A stretch of 64,000 bases of DNA from an uncultured Sphingomonadaceae bacterium (lineage in GTDB: Bacteria; Pseudomonadota; Alphaproteobacteria; Sphingomonadales; Sphingomonadaceae), in assembly GCA_947497455.1 (NCBI GenBank), contig CANMGU010000001.1, positions 1,178,001-1,242,000 on the forward strand, given 5' to 3'. Both the position numbers and the translations under genes were made by a program. The notes under the pieces were generated by a model. The model did not search any database and was not told the DNA's origin. It saw only the letters and a program-made list of their open reading frames with translations. The stretch's first letter is position 1. The number at the start of each line of letters is the position of its first letter. This document shows, in pieces, positions 7,564 to 16,680 of this stretch.

Positions 7564-8964
7564 TCATGGGTTCCATTTGTTGAGAGCGACGGCAAGGCCG
7601 GCATATTTGGATTGGTCTATAGACAGGCGTTCCAGTGCAGACAGCCTGAGATGATCCCACAGACCCGGATGTTCCGGACCCACACGTCCTTCTGAAAGCG
7701 CGATGCAGAGCTGTCCATGGTCAAATCCGATAGCTTTTAACCGTTCGTTCGACGCGGCCTGAAAGGCGGGGCCAAAGCTGGCCTGGCGCTGGGCGATGCC
7801 GAGTGCATTGCCAGCCACTTTGGATTGGAAACGGTCATGGCCCTTCAGTTCGGGTTGGACCGTCTTGCTATTCCATTCGGAAAGCGCGGTGAGCAGCTCA
7901 TGATAACCGATTTCGCCTTTGGCATCTTGGGCTTCGGGCATTTCCCAGTTCAATGAAGTGCAGATGTCCCGAGGCAGAATCTCTTCAAACAGAAGCGCGA
8001 GATCAATTTCGACTTCCGAAACGCGGCGACCAATGACGGTACGCTCCAATGACCGATCCCCGTGACTGCGCCAGATCTCACCCATGACCAGACAGGCGAC
8101 GCCCCACCAGACAGTGGAATAGATCAACCAGAAACGGAAACGGTCCGGATCTACAGTTTCGCCGCTATGCCGCGCATAGGCAGCCAGAAACGCTTCCGCT
8201 GTGTCAAAGCCGCCCGCAACTTTCTCATAGTGGCCAAAGCGCCAGCTGGGGGTGCAAAGATAGGCGAGATCCTGAACAGGGTCGCCCAACCGCGCCAATT
8301 CCCAGTCCAGCACGGCGGACAGGCCTGAGGGCTTGATCATCAGATTACCCATGCGAAAATCGCCATGTACGAGCTTTCTCGCTTCGCTAACGGGCGCGTT
8401 TTCGGTCAGCCAGTGAAAGGCATATTCATAGATCGGGATGGCGCCACCAATCTCGTCATATTTGTCTTGCTGCAAACCGATTAGATCCAGTGGGGTATAA
8501 TATTCCAGATTGTCGGATAACGGGCCAGGATCGATATTGTGGATGTTCCAAAGCTCCGCCGCACATTGGTCGGTAAGTTTGCCCTCGGCTTCTACAAATT
8601 CCGGATTGCCAAGGATTTTATGAGGTAGGGTTTCGCCCTCCGCCTTGTCCATCACAAAACCTTCGCCGAGGCCGTCATCCGGCAACAGCCGCGCTCGGAC
8701 CGTTGGGGCTGTGACACCAGACTGAACCGCCAGATTGATGATATCTGCCTGGGTAGCCAGCGGCACACCGCGCAATCCTTCGTCATCCGGTGAAATTCCG
8801 GCAGGTAATCGGCGGAGGACAAATTCCTCACCGCCATATGCAAATGCCCAGCTCTCCATGCTGGCCCCGCCCGAAAGTCTTCGAAGGCCAGATAACTCGC
8901 CATCTTTGCCGAGTGTCCTGCGGCAAAAAACAGTCAGTCCTTGATCGGAAACGGGCTCGCTCAT
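7564..8964 (-). CDS. Aminoglycoside-phosphotransferase-fold kinase with C-terminal DUF6285-like domain
   Basis: This 466-residue protein has an APH-type kinase domain (about 1-340): catalytic loop LVHGDFRMGNLMI and metal-binding VLDWELARLGDP are intact. The region after about 360 (YHELLTALSEWNSK onward) looks like the small helical domain often fused to these kinases. The family includes the kinase half of ACAD10/11 and of the levulinate LvaA system, which phosphorylates hydroxyacyl-CoAs. It is followed after one base by the acyl-CoA dehydrogenase (TGATATG), giving translational coupling. The true substrate is not shown by sequence; antibiotic resistance is unlikely given the partner. Confidence 0.82.
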   Translation of the reverse strand: MSEPVSDQGLTVFCRRTLGKDGELSGLRRLSGGASMESWAFAYGGEEFVLRRLPAGISPDDEGLRGVPLATQADIINLAVQSGVTAPTVRARLLPDDGLGEGFVMDKAEGETLPHKILGNPEFVEAEGKLTDQCAAELWNIHNIDPGPLSDNLEYYTPLDLIGLQQDKYDEIGGAIPIYEYAFHWLTENAPVSEARKLVHGDFRMGNLMIKPSGLSAVLDWELARLGDPVQDLAYLCTPSWRFGHYEKVAGGFDTAEAFLAAYARHSGETVDPDRFRFWLIYSTVWWGVACLVMGEIWRSHGDRSLERTVIGRRVSEVEIDLALLFEEILPRDICTSLNWEMPEAQDAKGEIGYHELLTALSEWNSKTVQPELKGHDRFQSKVAGNALGIAQRQASFGPAFQAASNERLKAIGFDHGQLCIALSEGRVGPEHPGLWDHLRLSALERLSIDQSKYAGLAVALNKWNP

Positions 8965-9109
8965 TCCCGATGCTTAATTGCTCAGTTAAAACTTGGCAAT
9001 CGGAATAGTGGTGCAATAGTGATAGCGATTTACGTCGTGATACTTGCATGCACTTCCATTCCCTCTTACCTGCAGGGACAACAAAGCAACAAACCGATAA
9101 GGGGCAAGC

Positions 9110-10045
9110 ATGAGGGCGTTTATTTTTCCAGGACAGGGCAGCCAGGCGGTTGGCATGGGCAAAGCGCTTGCTGAAGCCAGCAATACCGCGCGCGAAGTTT
9201 TTCAGGAAGTCGATCACGCGCTGGAACAGAATCTCTTTCAGCTGATGTGTGAAGGCCCGGAAGACGAGCTGACCCTAACAGAGAATGCACAACCGGCGAT
9301 CATGGCCAATGCGATCGCGACTCTCCGGGTTATGGAGAAAGAGGGCGGCAAGCCGATGGCGGATCTTTGTACCTATGTCGCCGGCCATAGTCTGGGCGAA
9401 TATACCGCGCTTTGTGCAGCGGGGGCGCTGGATCTGACAACAACAGCGGAATTGTTGAAATTGCGCGGTCAATCGATGCAAAAGGCGGTTCCGGTGGGTG
9501 AGGGCGGTATGGCCGCATTGCTGGGCGCGGATATCAAGAAGGCCGCCAGCCTAGCGAAAGCAGCAGCGCAGGGCGACATTTGTACGGTTGCCAATGACAA
9601 TGACCCAACCCAAGTGGTCATTTCCGGTCATATGGCAGCGATCGAACGTGCTATTGCACTTGTTAAAGAGCATGAGATTAAACGCGGTGTGTTGTTGCCA
9701 GTTTCCGCGCCATTTCATTGCTCGCTGATGCAGCCTGCGGCGGAGGCGATGGAAGAAGCGCTGGCGGAAGCCAGCATATTGCCGCCCGCTGTTCCGATAT
9801 TTGCCAATGTAACAGCAGATGCGGTGAGCGATACAGACGAAATACGCCAATTGCTGGTGGAGCAAGTCACGGGAACCGTGCGTTGGCGGGAATCGGTTCT
9901 GAATCTGTCCGAGACTGGTGTTGAGCAGTTTGTCGAATTTGGTGGCAAAGTGCTTGGTGGAATGGTGAAACGCATAAACAAGGAAGCTCAGACAACCAGT
10001 CTTATCGCAATGGATGATATTGAAGGCTTTCTGAAGGATATTTGA
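9110..10045 (+). CDS. fabD: Malonyl-CoA:ACP transacylase
   Basis: FabD loads malonate from CoA onto acyl carrier protein for fatty-acid synthesis in the cytosol. The N-terminal FPGQGSQAVGMG, the nucleophile S94 in AGHSLGEY, R119 and H203 in SAPFHCSLM are all present, at the expected length of 311 residues. It opens a cluster with fabG, acpP and fabF. A GNAT gene begins one base after its stop, so the two are coupled. Confidence 0.97.
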   Translation: MRAFIFPGQGSQAVGMGKALAEASNTAREVFQEVDHALEQNLFQLMCEGPEDELTLTENAQPAIMANAIATLRVMEKEGGKPMADLCTYVAGHSLGEYTALCAAGALDLTTTAELLKLRGQSMQKAVPVGEGGMAALLGADIKKAASLAKAAAQGDICTVANDNDPTQVVISGHMAAIERAIALVKEHEIKRGVLLPVSAPFHCSLMQPAAEAMEEALAEASILPPAVPIFANVTADAVSDTDEIRQLLVEQVTGTVRWRESVLNLSETGVEQFVEFGGKVLGGMVKRINKEAQTTSLIAMDDIEGFLKDI

Positions 10046-10046
10046 T

Positions 10047-10478
10047 TTGGTGGATTTGGAGGCCATAGAAATATATGAGGTCACCAACGATAATAAAGAG
10101 CTGATGGATGATGTGGCCGATGATTTGTTCGACAATCCTGTCGATCCGGCGCGGCTGTCCACTTTTCTGGCGGAACCAAGCCATTGGCTGGTTGTCGCGC
10201 AGCTCGATGGAAAAGTGGTCGGCAAGTGCACTGCAATGATCCACAAACGGCCTGACAAGGCAGATGAGCTCTATATTGACGAGATTGATGTTGTTGAAAA
10301 TCTTCGACGGAACGGAATAGCAAAGCAAATACTTGCCAAAGTCTTGAAATTGGCAGACGAACGCGACTGTGAAGAATGCTGGTTAGGCACAGAACAAGAT
10401 AATATACCAGCTCGCAGACTTTATGAATCCAATGGCGCCAAGGCCGAAGATTTCGTTCTATATTATTTGGAATATTGA
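10047..10478 (+). CDS. GNAT-family N-acetyltransferase
   Basis: This 143-residue protein has the GNAT fold order: the first strands, a VVGKCTAM strand, the acetyl-CoA loop LRRNGIAKQI (the R/Q-x-x-G-x-G/A site) and the C-terminal NIPARRLYESNGA helix typical of protein or amino-sugar acetyltransferases. The start is TTG at 10047 or GTG at 10050, both just past the fabD stop and served by AAGGA at 10034. It is wedged between fabD and fabG and likely shares their transcript. The acceptor is unknown. Confidence 0.75.
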   Translation: MVDLEAIEIYEVTNDNKELMDDVADDLFDNPVDPARLSTFLAEPSHWLVVAQLDGKVVGKCTAMIHKRPDKADELYIDEIDVVENLRRNGIAKQILAKVLKLADERDCEECWLGTEQDNIPARRLYESNGAKAEDFVLYYLEY

Positions 10479-10488
10479 GGAATTTTTT

Positions 10489-11232
10489 ATGTTTGATCTG
10501 ACAGGAATGACCGCGCTGGTAACTGGCGCATCGGGCGGCATTGGTTCCGCAATTGCCAAGTCGCTGGCTGAACGCGGCGCGACAATTGCCTTGTCTGGAA
10601 CGCGCAAGCTGACATTGATGGATCTTATTCCGGAACTGGAAGGGGATGGACATGTCGTCATCCCGTGTAATCTTGCTGATGCTGACGAAGTCAATGAATT
10701 GGTTCCGCAAGTCATTGATAAGCTCGGTAAGCTCGACATATTGGTGAATAATGCGGGGATTACGCGTGATGGGCTGGTCATGCGCATGTCGGACGATGAC
10801 TGGTCGGATGTCCTGAACGTTAATCTGGAATCGGCCTTTCGCCTAGCCCGTGCAGCTGCGCGGCCGATGATGAAAGCCCGGCACGGTCGGATCATTTCTA
10901 TTACATCGGTTGTCGGCGCTACGGGTAATCCGGGGCAGGTAAATTATGTTGCGTCCAAGGCGGGATTGGTCGGCATGTCCAAGGCGCTGGCGCAGGAGCT
11001 GGCTTCACGTGGTATTACCGTAAACTGTGTTGCTCCCGGATTTATCGCCACACCGATGACCGAGGCACTGACTGATGCGCAAAAAGAAGAGATAAACCGT
11101 AAAATTCCTGCAGGCAAAATGGGCACTGGTGGGGATATCGGGGCGGCTGTCACCTATCTGGCGAGCGACGAAGCGTCCTATGTTACCGGCCAGACGTTGC
11201 ACGTGAATGGCGGCATGGCGATGATCAGCTAG
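10489..11232 (+). CDS. fabG: 3-oxoacyl-ACP reductase
   Basis: FabG reduces 3-oxoacyl-ACP with NADPH in each elongation cycle. The Rossmann motif TGASGGIG (12-19), NNAG (87-90) and the Ser140-Tyr153-Lys157 catalytic set in SVVGATGNPGQVNYVASK are intact, and the length (247) is typical. I chose the ATG at 10489 because GAGGAA precedes it and the protein then starts MFDLTGMTALVTGA as usual; an upstream in-frame ATG lies inside the GNAT gene. It sits 10 bases after the GNAT gene. Confidence 0.97.
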   Translation: MFDLTGMTALVTGASGGIGSAIAKSLAERGATIALSGTRKLTLMDLIPELEGDGHVVIPCNLADADEVNELVPQVIDKLGKLDILVNNAGITRDGLVMRMSDDDWSDVLNVNLESAFRLARAAARPMMKARHGRIISITSVVGATGNPGQVNYVASKAGLVGMSKALAQELASRGITVNCVAPGFIATPMTEALTDAQKEEINRKIPAGKMGTGGDIGAAVTYLASDEASYVTGQTLHVNGGMAMIS

Positions 11233-11244
11233 TCGGTTTTCACA

Positions 11245-11781
11245 ATGTTCTCGACCATATTACTTTTGGCGATGATCGCAGACCCCGAACCGCTTCGGCC
11301 GACAGCGGAACTGCTGACAATTGAAAATTTCGATTGTGTGAGCAAGAAAGTCTCTGCCGATCAGGCGCAGGTATATTTTGCGCTGGCGCGTCGGGGTAAG
11401 GAAGTCGATGCGTTCAAGTCAGCAAAGGAACTGACTGAAGATTGTCAGGCTGAGCACGACTGGACAGATATTCAGACGCGAAGTGCATTTAGGGTTTCCT
11501 TGATGGATGGCTGGATACTGCAAGACGGGCTAGTGCAGAAAATCCAAAAATTGGGAGATTTTAAATCCTTTTTGGATCAATATTATAGCGATAATGTAAA
11601 GCCAACGGGGCGATATATGCTGGAGGATCTCTTCCTGTCCGGAGAAATGGACAAGGATTTGACCGCAGCGGGCTATCCCGAAGACAAGGAATTGCGGGAA
11701 CTAGCGTATAATTACTGGGAATGGCGCGGAGCTTTGTACGGTATCGAAGAAGACTTTCGAAACGGCGAATTGCGACAATAA
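11245..11781 (+). CDS. Hypothetical protein with signal-like N-terminus
   Basis: This 178-residue protein begins with a short hydrophobic stretch (MFSTILLLAMIADPEP) that may be a short signal sequence; the rest is soluble and acidic, with two cysteines. No known domain is visible to me. It starts 12 bases after fabG and is probably read from the fab transcript, but a functional link is not implied. A gap of about 100 bases separates it from acpP. Confidence 0.55.
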   Translation: MFSTILLLAMIADPEPLRPTAELLTIENFDCVSKKVSADQAQVYFALARRGKEVDAFKSAKELTEDCQAEHDWTDIQTRSAFRVSLMDGWILQDGLVQKIQKLGDFKSFLDQYYSDNVKPTGRYMLEDLFLSGEMDKDLTAAGYPEDKELRELAYNYWEWRGALYGIEEDFRNGELRQ

Positions 11782-11888
11782 GAACAATAAACAGCGTTCA
11801 TTCATAAAGCTGCGCTTGCCCTCTTGCATGCAACGCGCCATGCCACTAGGACAAATTAGAAATTAATACCAACGAAGAAGGAACTCTC

Positions 11889-12125
11889 ATGAGTGAGACT
11901 GCAGACCGCGTAAAAAAGATTGTTGTTGAGCATCTTGGTGTAGAAGCTGACAAAGTAAACGAAGAAGCGGCATTCATCGATGATCTGGGCGCTGACAGCC
12001 TCGATATTGTTGAACTTGTGATGGCGTTTGAAGAAGAGTTCAGCGTCGAAATTCCTGACGATGCGGCTGAAAAAATCGCGACCGTCAAAGACGCGATCGA
12101 TTTTATCGACAACAACAAGGGCTAA
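11889..12125 (+). CDS. acpP: Acyl carrier protein
   Basis: A 78-residue acidic ACP. The phosphopantetheine site is S37 in [13 protein letters not shown], and the protein keeps the full four-helix ACP sequence ([24 protein letters not shown]). It carries the growing acyl chain for FabD, FabG and FabF, all encoded around it. GAAGGAAC precedes the ATG. An intrinsic terminator lies between it and fabF, which fits the need for far more ACP than condensing enzyme. Confidence 0.98.
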   Translation: MSETADRVKKIVVEHLGVEADKVNEEAAFIDDLGADSLDIVELVMAFEEEFSVEIPDDAAEKIATVKDAIDFIDNNKG

Positions 12126-12191
12126 TTGATTTTGGAATGCGGCCACTTTTGTGGGCTGATATTCCGGGGCCAATGATCGCTAAATGATTAC

Positions 12192-12241
12192 AAAGCGGCT
12201 CACCGGCCTGGGAAGTATTTCCTGAACCGGTGGCCGCTTTT
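12192..12241 (+). terminator. Terminator/attenuator between acpP and fabF
   Basis: AAAGCGG (12192-12198) pairs with CCGCTTT (12234-12240), and CACCGG with CCGGTG inside it, giving a two-part stem of 13 bp with a long loop, followed by TTTTG. It lies 66 bases past acpP and 40 before fabF, so it probably limits read-through into fabF. Confidence 0.6.
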
Positions 12242-12280
12242 GAATTGGGGCTTAGGGAAGCCTGAAATAAGGAGCATAGC

Positions 12281-13537
12281 ATGCGTCGTGTTGTAGTGAC
12301 CGGACTGGGTTTGGTAACGCCTCTTGGCGGAGATGTAGAGACAAGCTGGAGCAATATCCTGGCTTCAAAATCCGGTGCTGGAAAGATTACCCGTTTCGAT
12401 GCTTCCGACCAGAAATGCCATATCGCCTGTGAAGTGAAACCGGCTGACCATGAATATGGTTTTGATCCGAATTTGCGCGTCGATCATAAGGTGCAACGTC
12501 AGGTTGATCCGTTCATCATTTACGGCATCGATGCCGCTGGGCAGGCATTGGAAGATGCTGGGCTGACCGAGTTAAGCGACGAAGAAAAATTGCGCACAGG
12601 CTGTTCTATTGGTTCCGGAATCGGTGGATTGCCGGGTATCGAAAAAGAATCACTGGTTCTTAACGAGCGCGGCCCAGGGCGGGTAAGCCCGCATTTTGTC
12701 CACGGGCGACTCATCAATCTGATCTCCGGTCAGGTTTCTATCAAATATGGCCTGATGGGCCCCAATCACGCTGTTGTCACGGCGTGCTCTACTGGCGCCC
12801 ATAGCATTGGTGATGCAGCGCGGATGATTGCTTTAGATGATGCTGATGTGATGCTTGCCGGTGGTGCTGAAGCCACTATTTGTCCCATTGGTATTGCCGG
12901 ATTTGCACAAGCCAAGGCACTGTCGACCAAGCGAAATGATGACCCAGCCGCTGCTTCGCGGCCATATGACAAAGACCGTGATGGTTTTGTCATGGGTGAG
13001 GGCGCTGGCGTTGTTGTTCTGGAAGAATATGAACGCGCCAAGGCTCGCGGTGCGAACATCTATGCCGAAGTGGTTGGTTACGGCCTGTCGGGCGACGCTT
13101 ATCATGTGACTGCACCACATCCTGACGGTGTGGGCGCGTACAATTCAATGGCAATGGCGCTAAAACGCTCTGGTCTGACCACTGCCGATATTGACTATGT
13201 CAATGCTCACGGCACATCGACCATGGCGGATGTTCTGGAACTGGCCGCTGTGCGCCGGCTGTTCGGCGAGGATATCGCAACCATGTCAATGAGCTCGACC
13301 AAATCTGCCATCGGCCATTTGCTGGGCGGTGCAGGGGCCGTCGAAGCGATTTTCTCCATATTGGCCCTGCGTGATCAGACTGTACCGCCGACACTGAATC
13401 TGGATGATCCGGAAGAAAGCTGCGCAGATGTTGATCTGGTGCCGCATGTCGCCAAGAAACGTGAAGTCAAAGCGGTGCTCAGCAACAGCTTTGGCTTTGG
13501 CGGGACCAATGCCAGCGTCATCATGAAGGCGGTATAG
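12281..13537 (+). CDS. fabF: 3-oxoacyl-ACP synthase II
   Basis: FabF condenses malonyl-ACP with acyl-ACP. The catalytic triad of the KASII family is present: C169 (VVTACSTGAHS), H310 (VNAHGTSTM) and H346 (AIGHLLGGAGAVE). The length of 418 is normal. AAGGAGC lies 8 bases before the ATG. It is followed 7 bases later by mltG. Confidence 0.97.
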   Translation: MRRVVVTGLGLVTPLGGDVETSWSNILASKSGAGKITRFDASDQKCHIACEVKPADHEYGFDPNLRVDHKVQRQVDPFIIYGIDAAGQALEDAGLTELSDEEKLRTGCSIGSGIGGLPGIEKESLVLNERGPGRVSPHFVHGRLINLISGQVSIKYGLMGPNHAVVTACSTGAHSIGDAARMIALDDADVMLAGGAEATICPIGIAGFAQAKALSTKRNDDPAAASRPYDKDRDGFVMGEGAGVVVLEEYERAKARGANIYAEVVGYGLSGDAYHVTAPHPDGVGAYNSMAMALKRSGLTTADIDYVNAHGTSTMADVLELAAVRRLFGEDIATMSMSSTKSAIGHLLGGAGAVEAIFSILALRDQTVPPTLNLDDPEESCADVDLVPHVAKKREVKAVLSNSFGFGGTNASVIMKAV

Positions 13538-13544
13538 CGCCATC

Positions 13545-14516
13545 ATGCGGCGCTTCGGTTGCCTTATCCTCGTCATCGCGGCGGTCGTTATCGGCCTGGT
13601 GGCGGGCAATTTCATCTATGGCTGGACGGCCTCCGGACCATTGGAGCAGGAGCGGACATTCATTGTCCAGTCGGGTTCCAGCCTGGGCATGGCGGCCAGA
13701 GCGCTGGAGGATGAAGGCGTAATCAAATCTGCAGATGCGTTCTTGAATCGCGCGAAAATTTTCGGTGGATCGGAACCGATCAAGGCCGGGGAATTCATCT
13801 TTCCTGCAGGCGCCAGCAACGCAACGATCTTGGGCATTTTGCAGGGCGGGAAAACGGTTCAGCGACTGATCACCATACCGGAAGGCACGCCATCGATCAT
13901 CGTGCATGAAAAACTCATGGCCGAAAAACTGCTGACCGGCGATATCCCGGTCCCTGAAGAAGGCTCGCTGTTGCCAGACAGTTATAGTTTTGAGCGCGGT
14001 GAAAGCCGTGCGGCGGTGGTCGCGCGGATGCAGAAGGCAATGACCGATACAATTGCGGAACTGTGGCCCCAGAAAACCGCTGCGAGCGTGATCAAGACTC
14101 CTGAAGAAGCGATCATCCTGGCGGCAATTGTCGAGAAGGAAACGGCGCTGGCCCGCGAACGACGTACCGTTGCGGCGGTCTATAGCAACCGGATCAATCG
14201 CAATATGATGCTGCAGGCCGATCCAACGATTATCTATCCGATTACCAAAGGCAAGCCGCTAGGCCGCCGCATTCGCCAGTCCGAAATCGCGGCTGTGAAC
14301 GACTATAATACCTATTCCATGGTCGGCCTGCCCAAAGGGCCGATTGCCAATCCCGGGCGCGCCTCGATTGAAGCGGTGCTTAATCCGGCTGATAGTGATT
14401 ATCTCTTCTTTGTCGCGGACGGCAAAGGCGGGCATGTTTTCGCCAAAACGCTGGCCGAACATAATGCCAATGTCGAAAAATGGTTCGCGATCCGCCGTCA
14501 ACGCGGAGAGATGTAG
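13545..14516 (+). CDS. mltG: Endolytic peptidoglycan transglycosylase MltG
   Basis: MltG cleaves nascent glycan strands in the periplasm and is thought to set their length. The 323-residue protein has one N-terminal membrane helix (about residues 5-24), a LysM-like region, and the catalytic YceG domain with the conserved Glu in AAIVEKETALARER, then YSNRINRNMMLQADPTIIY and GLPKGPIANPG. It starts 7 bases after fabF, a gene order (fabF-mltG, formerly yceG) common in bacteria. Membrane-anchored, acting outside. Confidence 0.93.
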   Translation: MRRFGCLILVIAAVVIGLVAGNFIYGWTASGPLEQERTFIVQSGSSLGMAARALEDEGVIKSADAFLNRAKIFGGSEPIKAGEFIFPAGASNATILGILQGGKTVQRLITIPEGTPSIIVHEKLMAEKLLTGDIPVPEEGSLLPDSYSFERGESRAAVVARMQKAMTDTIAELWPQKTAASVIKTPEEAIILAAIVEKETALARERRTVAAVYSNRINRNMMLQADPTIIYPITKGKPLGRRIRQSEIAAVNDYNTYSMVGLPKGPIANPGRASIEAVLNPADSDYLFFVADGKGGHVFAKTLAEHNANVEKWFAIRRQRGEM

Positions 14517-14524
14517 ACGGATCT

Positions 14525-14962
14525 ATGACAATCCAATTGATCAACAGCTTGATGGCATCAATATTGGCATTTTCTGGCCCGCAATCGGCTGAAATATCCG
14601 AAGATTCGGGTAGCGATGTCGTGCAAGCTTCGCCGAATGCACAAGATCATGATGCGTCAAAAAAGATGCTGGGACGCTATTTTCTGCGTGGCGTGATGGA
14701 AACAGCCTCGGGATTGCAATTGTCAGAGGATGGCAGTTTTCAATGGTATCTCAGCGTTGGGTCACTGGACATTATTTCTGGCGGAAGCTGGAGGTCTGAG
14801 GATGGGCTAGTGACGCTCATCTACGATCCACCGAAAGACGGCGCGCGTTACGACCCTATCGGTACGGTCATCATGAAGATCGATGGAGACAATCTGGTTC
14901 CGCCTGAAAAAATGGGGCGTGGCGTTTATGTGAAAGCGAAGGCACGACCAGAGAACAAGTAG
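14525..14962 (+). CDS. Exported hypothetical protein
   Basis: This 145-residue protein starts with a probable signal peptide (MTIQLINSLMASILAFSG...A) and has a beta-rich body (LQLSEDGSFQWYLSVGSLD, SGGSWRSEDGLVTLIYDPP). Such strands suggest a small periplasmic beta domain; I cannot name it. The ATG at 14525 was chosen because it lies just after the mltG stop and gives the hydrophobic N-terminus; an upstream in-frame start overlaps mltG. It converges on the next gene with 6 bases between. Confidence 0.6.
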   Translation: MTIQLINSLMASILAFSGPQSAEISEDSGSDVVQASPNAQDHDASKKMLGRYFLRGVMETASGLQLSEDGSFQWYLSVGSLDIISGGSWRSEDGLVTLIYDPPKDGARYDPIGTVIMKIDGDNLVPPEKMGRGVYVKAKARPENK

Positions 14963-14968
14963 TGCGTC

Positions 14969-15559
14969 TCAGTCGTCCAAGCCATCAGATCGATCAGCCA
15001 CGACAATAAGTCCAGCGTCGACAATTTTCTGATCCTCCATACCGTCGGTTGGCATCACCACCATTCTAAGTCCCGGTTTGTCATCCTCATCCGGTTTGCG
15101 CCAAGACATGGTGTTGAGCGGCGAAAAATTACCAGGCATGTCGTTCTCTGTCATGCCTACTGCATCGGCACGCTCGGTTAACCGCTGTGGAAAGCCAGCC
15201 CGTTCTACCCCAAGCATCATCGTTTTGTCGGAAGGTCGTGATGTGAGAAGAATGCAATAGCGATCCTCGCTATCCTCTCCCCACGCTACGACATAGCGGT
15301 CGGAAAAGAGGTGATGTATGGCGCCGTTCTCAGTATAGCGCGCACGGACCATATCTTTGCCTTTGGCCGTGATGGGTAGCAGAGCCAAGCCTTCAAAAGG
15401 TACAATATCCTTTTGGATAAAACCAAGGCAATCGTCGAAAATTATCCGCATTACCAGCGGTTCATTATTCTCGATTGTTCGGGGTTCAGATGCGGCAACT
15501 GGAAAAGCCGACAAGACAGAACCCAACAGTGCAATGGCGACCCTTTGGGACTTCCGCAT
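14969..15559 (-). CDS. Exported hypothetical protein
   Basis: This 196-residue protein has a clear signal peptide (MRKSQRVAIALLGSVLSAFPVAASEP, likely cut after A-A-S or A-A). The mature part is acidic with two cysteines (FDDCLGF and DRYCILL), which could form a disulfide. I see no known domain. It is a single gene converging on the exported protein before it. Confidence 0.6.
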   Translation of the reverse strand: MRKSQRVAIALLGSVLSAFPVAASEPRTIENNEPLVMRIIFDDCLGFIQKDIVPFEGLALLPITAKGKDMVRARYTENGAIHHLFSDRYVVAWGEDSEDRYCILLTSRPSDKTMMLGVERAGFPQRLTERADAVGMTENDMPGNFSPLNTMSWRKPDEDDKPGLRMVVMPTDGMEDQKIVDAGLIVVADRSDGLDD

Positions 15560-15604
15560 ATCAACTATACTCCATGCTTATAGCCAAGGGCAGGATTGAT
15601 CGGA

Positions 15605-16576
15605 TCAGTAGTTAAACCGTGTCGCTAAGCTATCCCGTGCTTCCTGATATTCGCTGATCAGTTTGTCGACCATGTCCTGAACCGAGCGGACTTCATCAAT
15701 GGCACCGATGCCCTGACCGCTGCCCCAGATATCTTTCCAGGCCTTTTTCTCGGTATTGCCACCGGAACCGAAGTTCATGGTCTTATAGTCGCCTTGCGGC
15801 AGATCATCGGGATCGAGACCGGCATTTTCGATCGAACCGCGCAGATAATTACCGCTCACACCGGTAAACAAGTCGGAATAGACAATGTCCTTAGCTCGGC
15901 CCTCGACGATTCCGTCTTTATAACCCTGATCGGCATTGGCTTCCTTGGTCGCGATAAAGGCGGAGCCCATATAACCGAGATCCGCGCCCATAGCCTGCGC
16001 GCCCAATATGGATGCACCACAACCGATTGAGCCGGAAAGGGCAACAGGGCCATCAAACCACTGACGAATTTCCTGCATCAGCGCGAAGGGGGAAATAACA
16101 CCGGCATGACCACCAGCGCCTGCTGCGACCGGAATCAAGCCATCGGCGCCTTTTTCGATTGCCTTATGGGCAAAGCGGTCGTTGATAATGTCATGCATGG
16201 TGATCCCGCCCCAGCTATGCACGGCGGTGTTGAGATCCTCGATGGCGCCCAGCGACGTGATGATCAGCGGGACCTTCCACTTGGCACAGGTGGCCATGTC
16301 TTGATCGAGACGATCGTTGGATTTGTGGACAATTTGGTTCACAGCAAAGGGAGCTGCTGGCTTGTCGGGATTGTCCCGGTTCCATGCCGCAAGCTCTTCT
16401 GTAATTTGATGCATCCATTCATCGAGCAGGCTTTGGGGCCGTGCGTTGAGGGCAGGGAAGGACCCGACGATACCGGCTTTACACTGCGCAATGACCAATT
16501 CCGGTCCCGATACGATAAACAAAGGTGAACCGATAAGCGGCAAGCGAAGATTGTCGAAAATAGCAGGTAAAGTCAT
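15605..16576 (-). CDS. Nitronate monooxygenase (2-nitropropane dioxygenase family)
   Basis: An FMN-dependent TIM-barrel enzyme of 323 residues that oxidises nitronates such as propionate-3-nitronate. Family blocks seen: the N-terminal LPLIGSPLFIVSGPELVIAQ, the GADGLIPVAAGAGGHAGVISP FMN/catalytic segment (the His of GGHAG is the likely base), the ALSGSIGCGASILGAQAMGADLGYMGS phosphate-binding block and a late SAFIATKEA. It is monocistronic and transcribed toward the exported protein. Related enoyl reductases share this fold, so the exact substrate is uncertain. Confidence 0.85.
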   Translation of the reverse strand: MTLPAIFDNLRLPLIGSPLFIVSGPELVIAQCKAGIVGSFPALNARPQSLLDEWMHQITEELAAWNRDNPDKPAAPFAVNQIVHKSNDRLDQDMATCAKWKVPLIITSLGAIEDLNTAVHSWGGITMHDIINDRFAHKAIEKGADGLIPVAAGAGGHAGVISPFALMQEIRQWFDGPVALSGSIGCGASILGAQAMGADLGYMGSAFIATKEANADQGYKDGIVEGRAKDIVYSDLFTGVSGNYLRGSIENAGLDPDDLPQGDYKTMNFGSGGNTEKKAWKDIWGSGQGIGAIDEVRSVQDMVDKLISEYQEARDSLATRFNY

Positions 16577-16680
16577 AACGTCCCCAATAGAAAAGGCTAA
16601 ACGGAAAAGCTTAGACCTCCGCCATAGCCCAAGCTGCAGCGGATTCCACTGTTATTTTAACCGATTGCTTAATCCGCCTG

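Noticed and set aside
9551..10258. A 235-codon minus-strand frame across the fabD end and the GNAT gene
   Set aside because: It spans two real coupled genes on the other strand and has no start signal or known domain.
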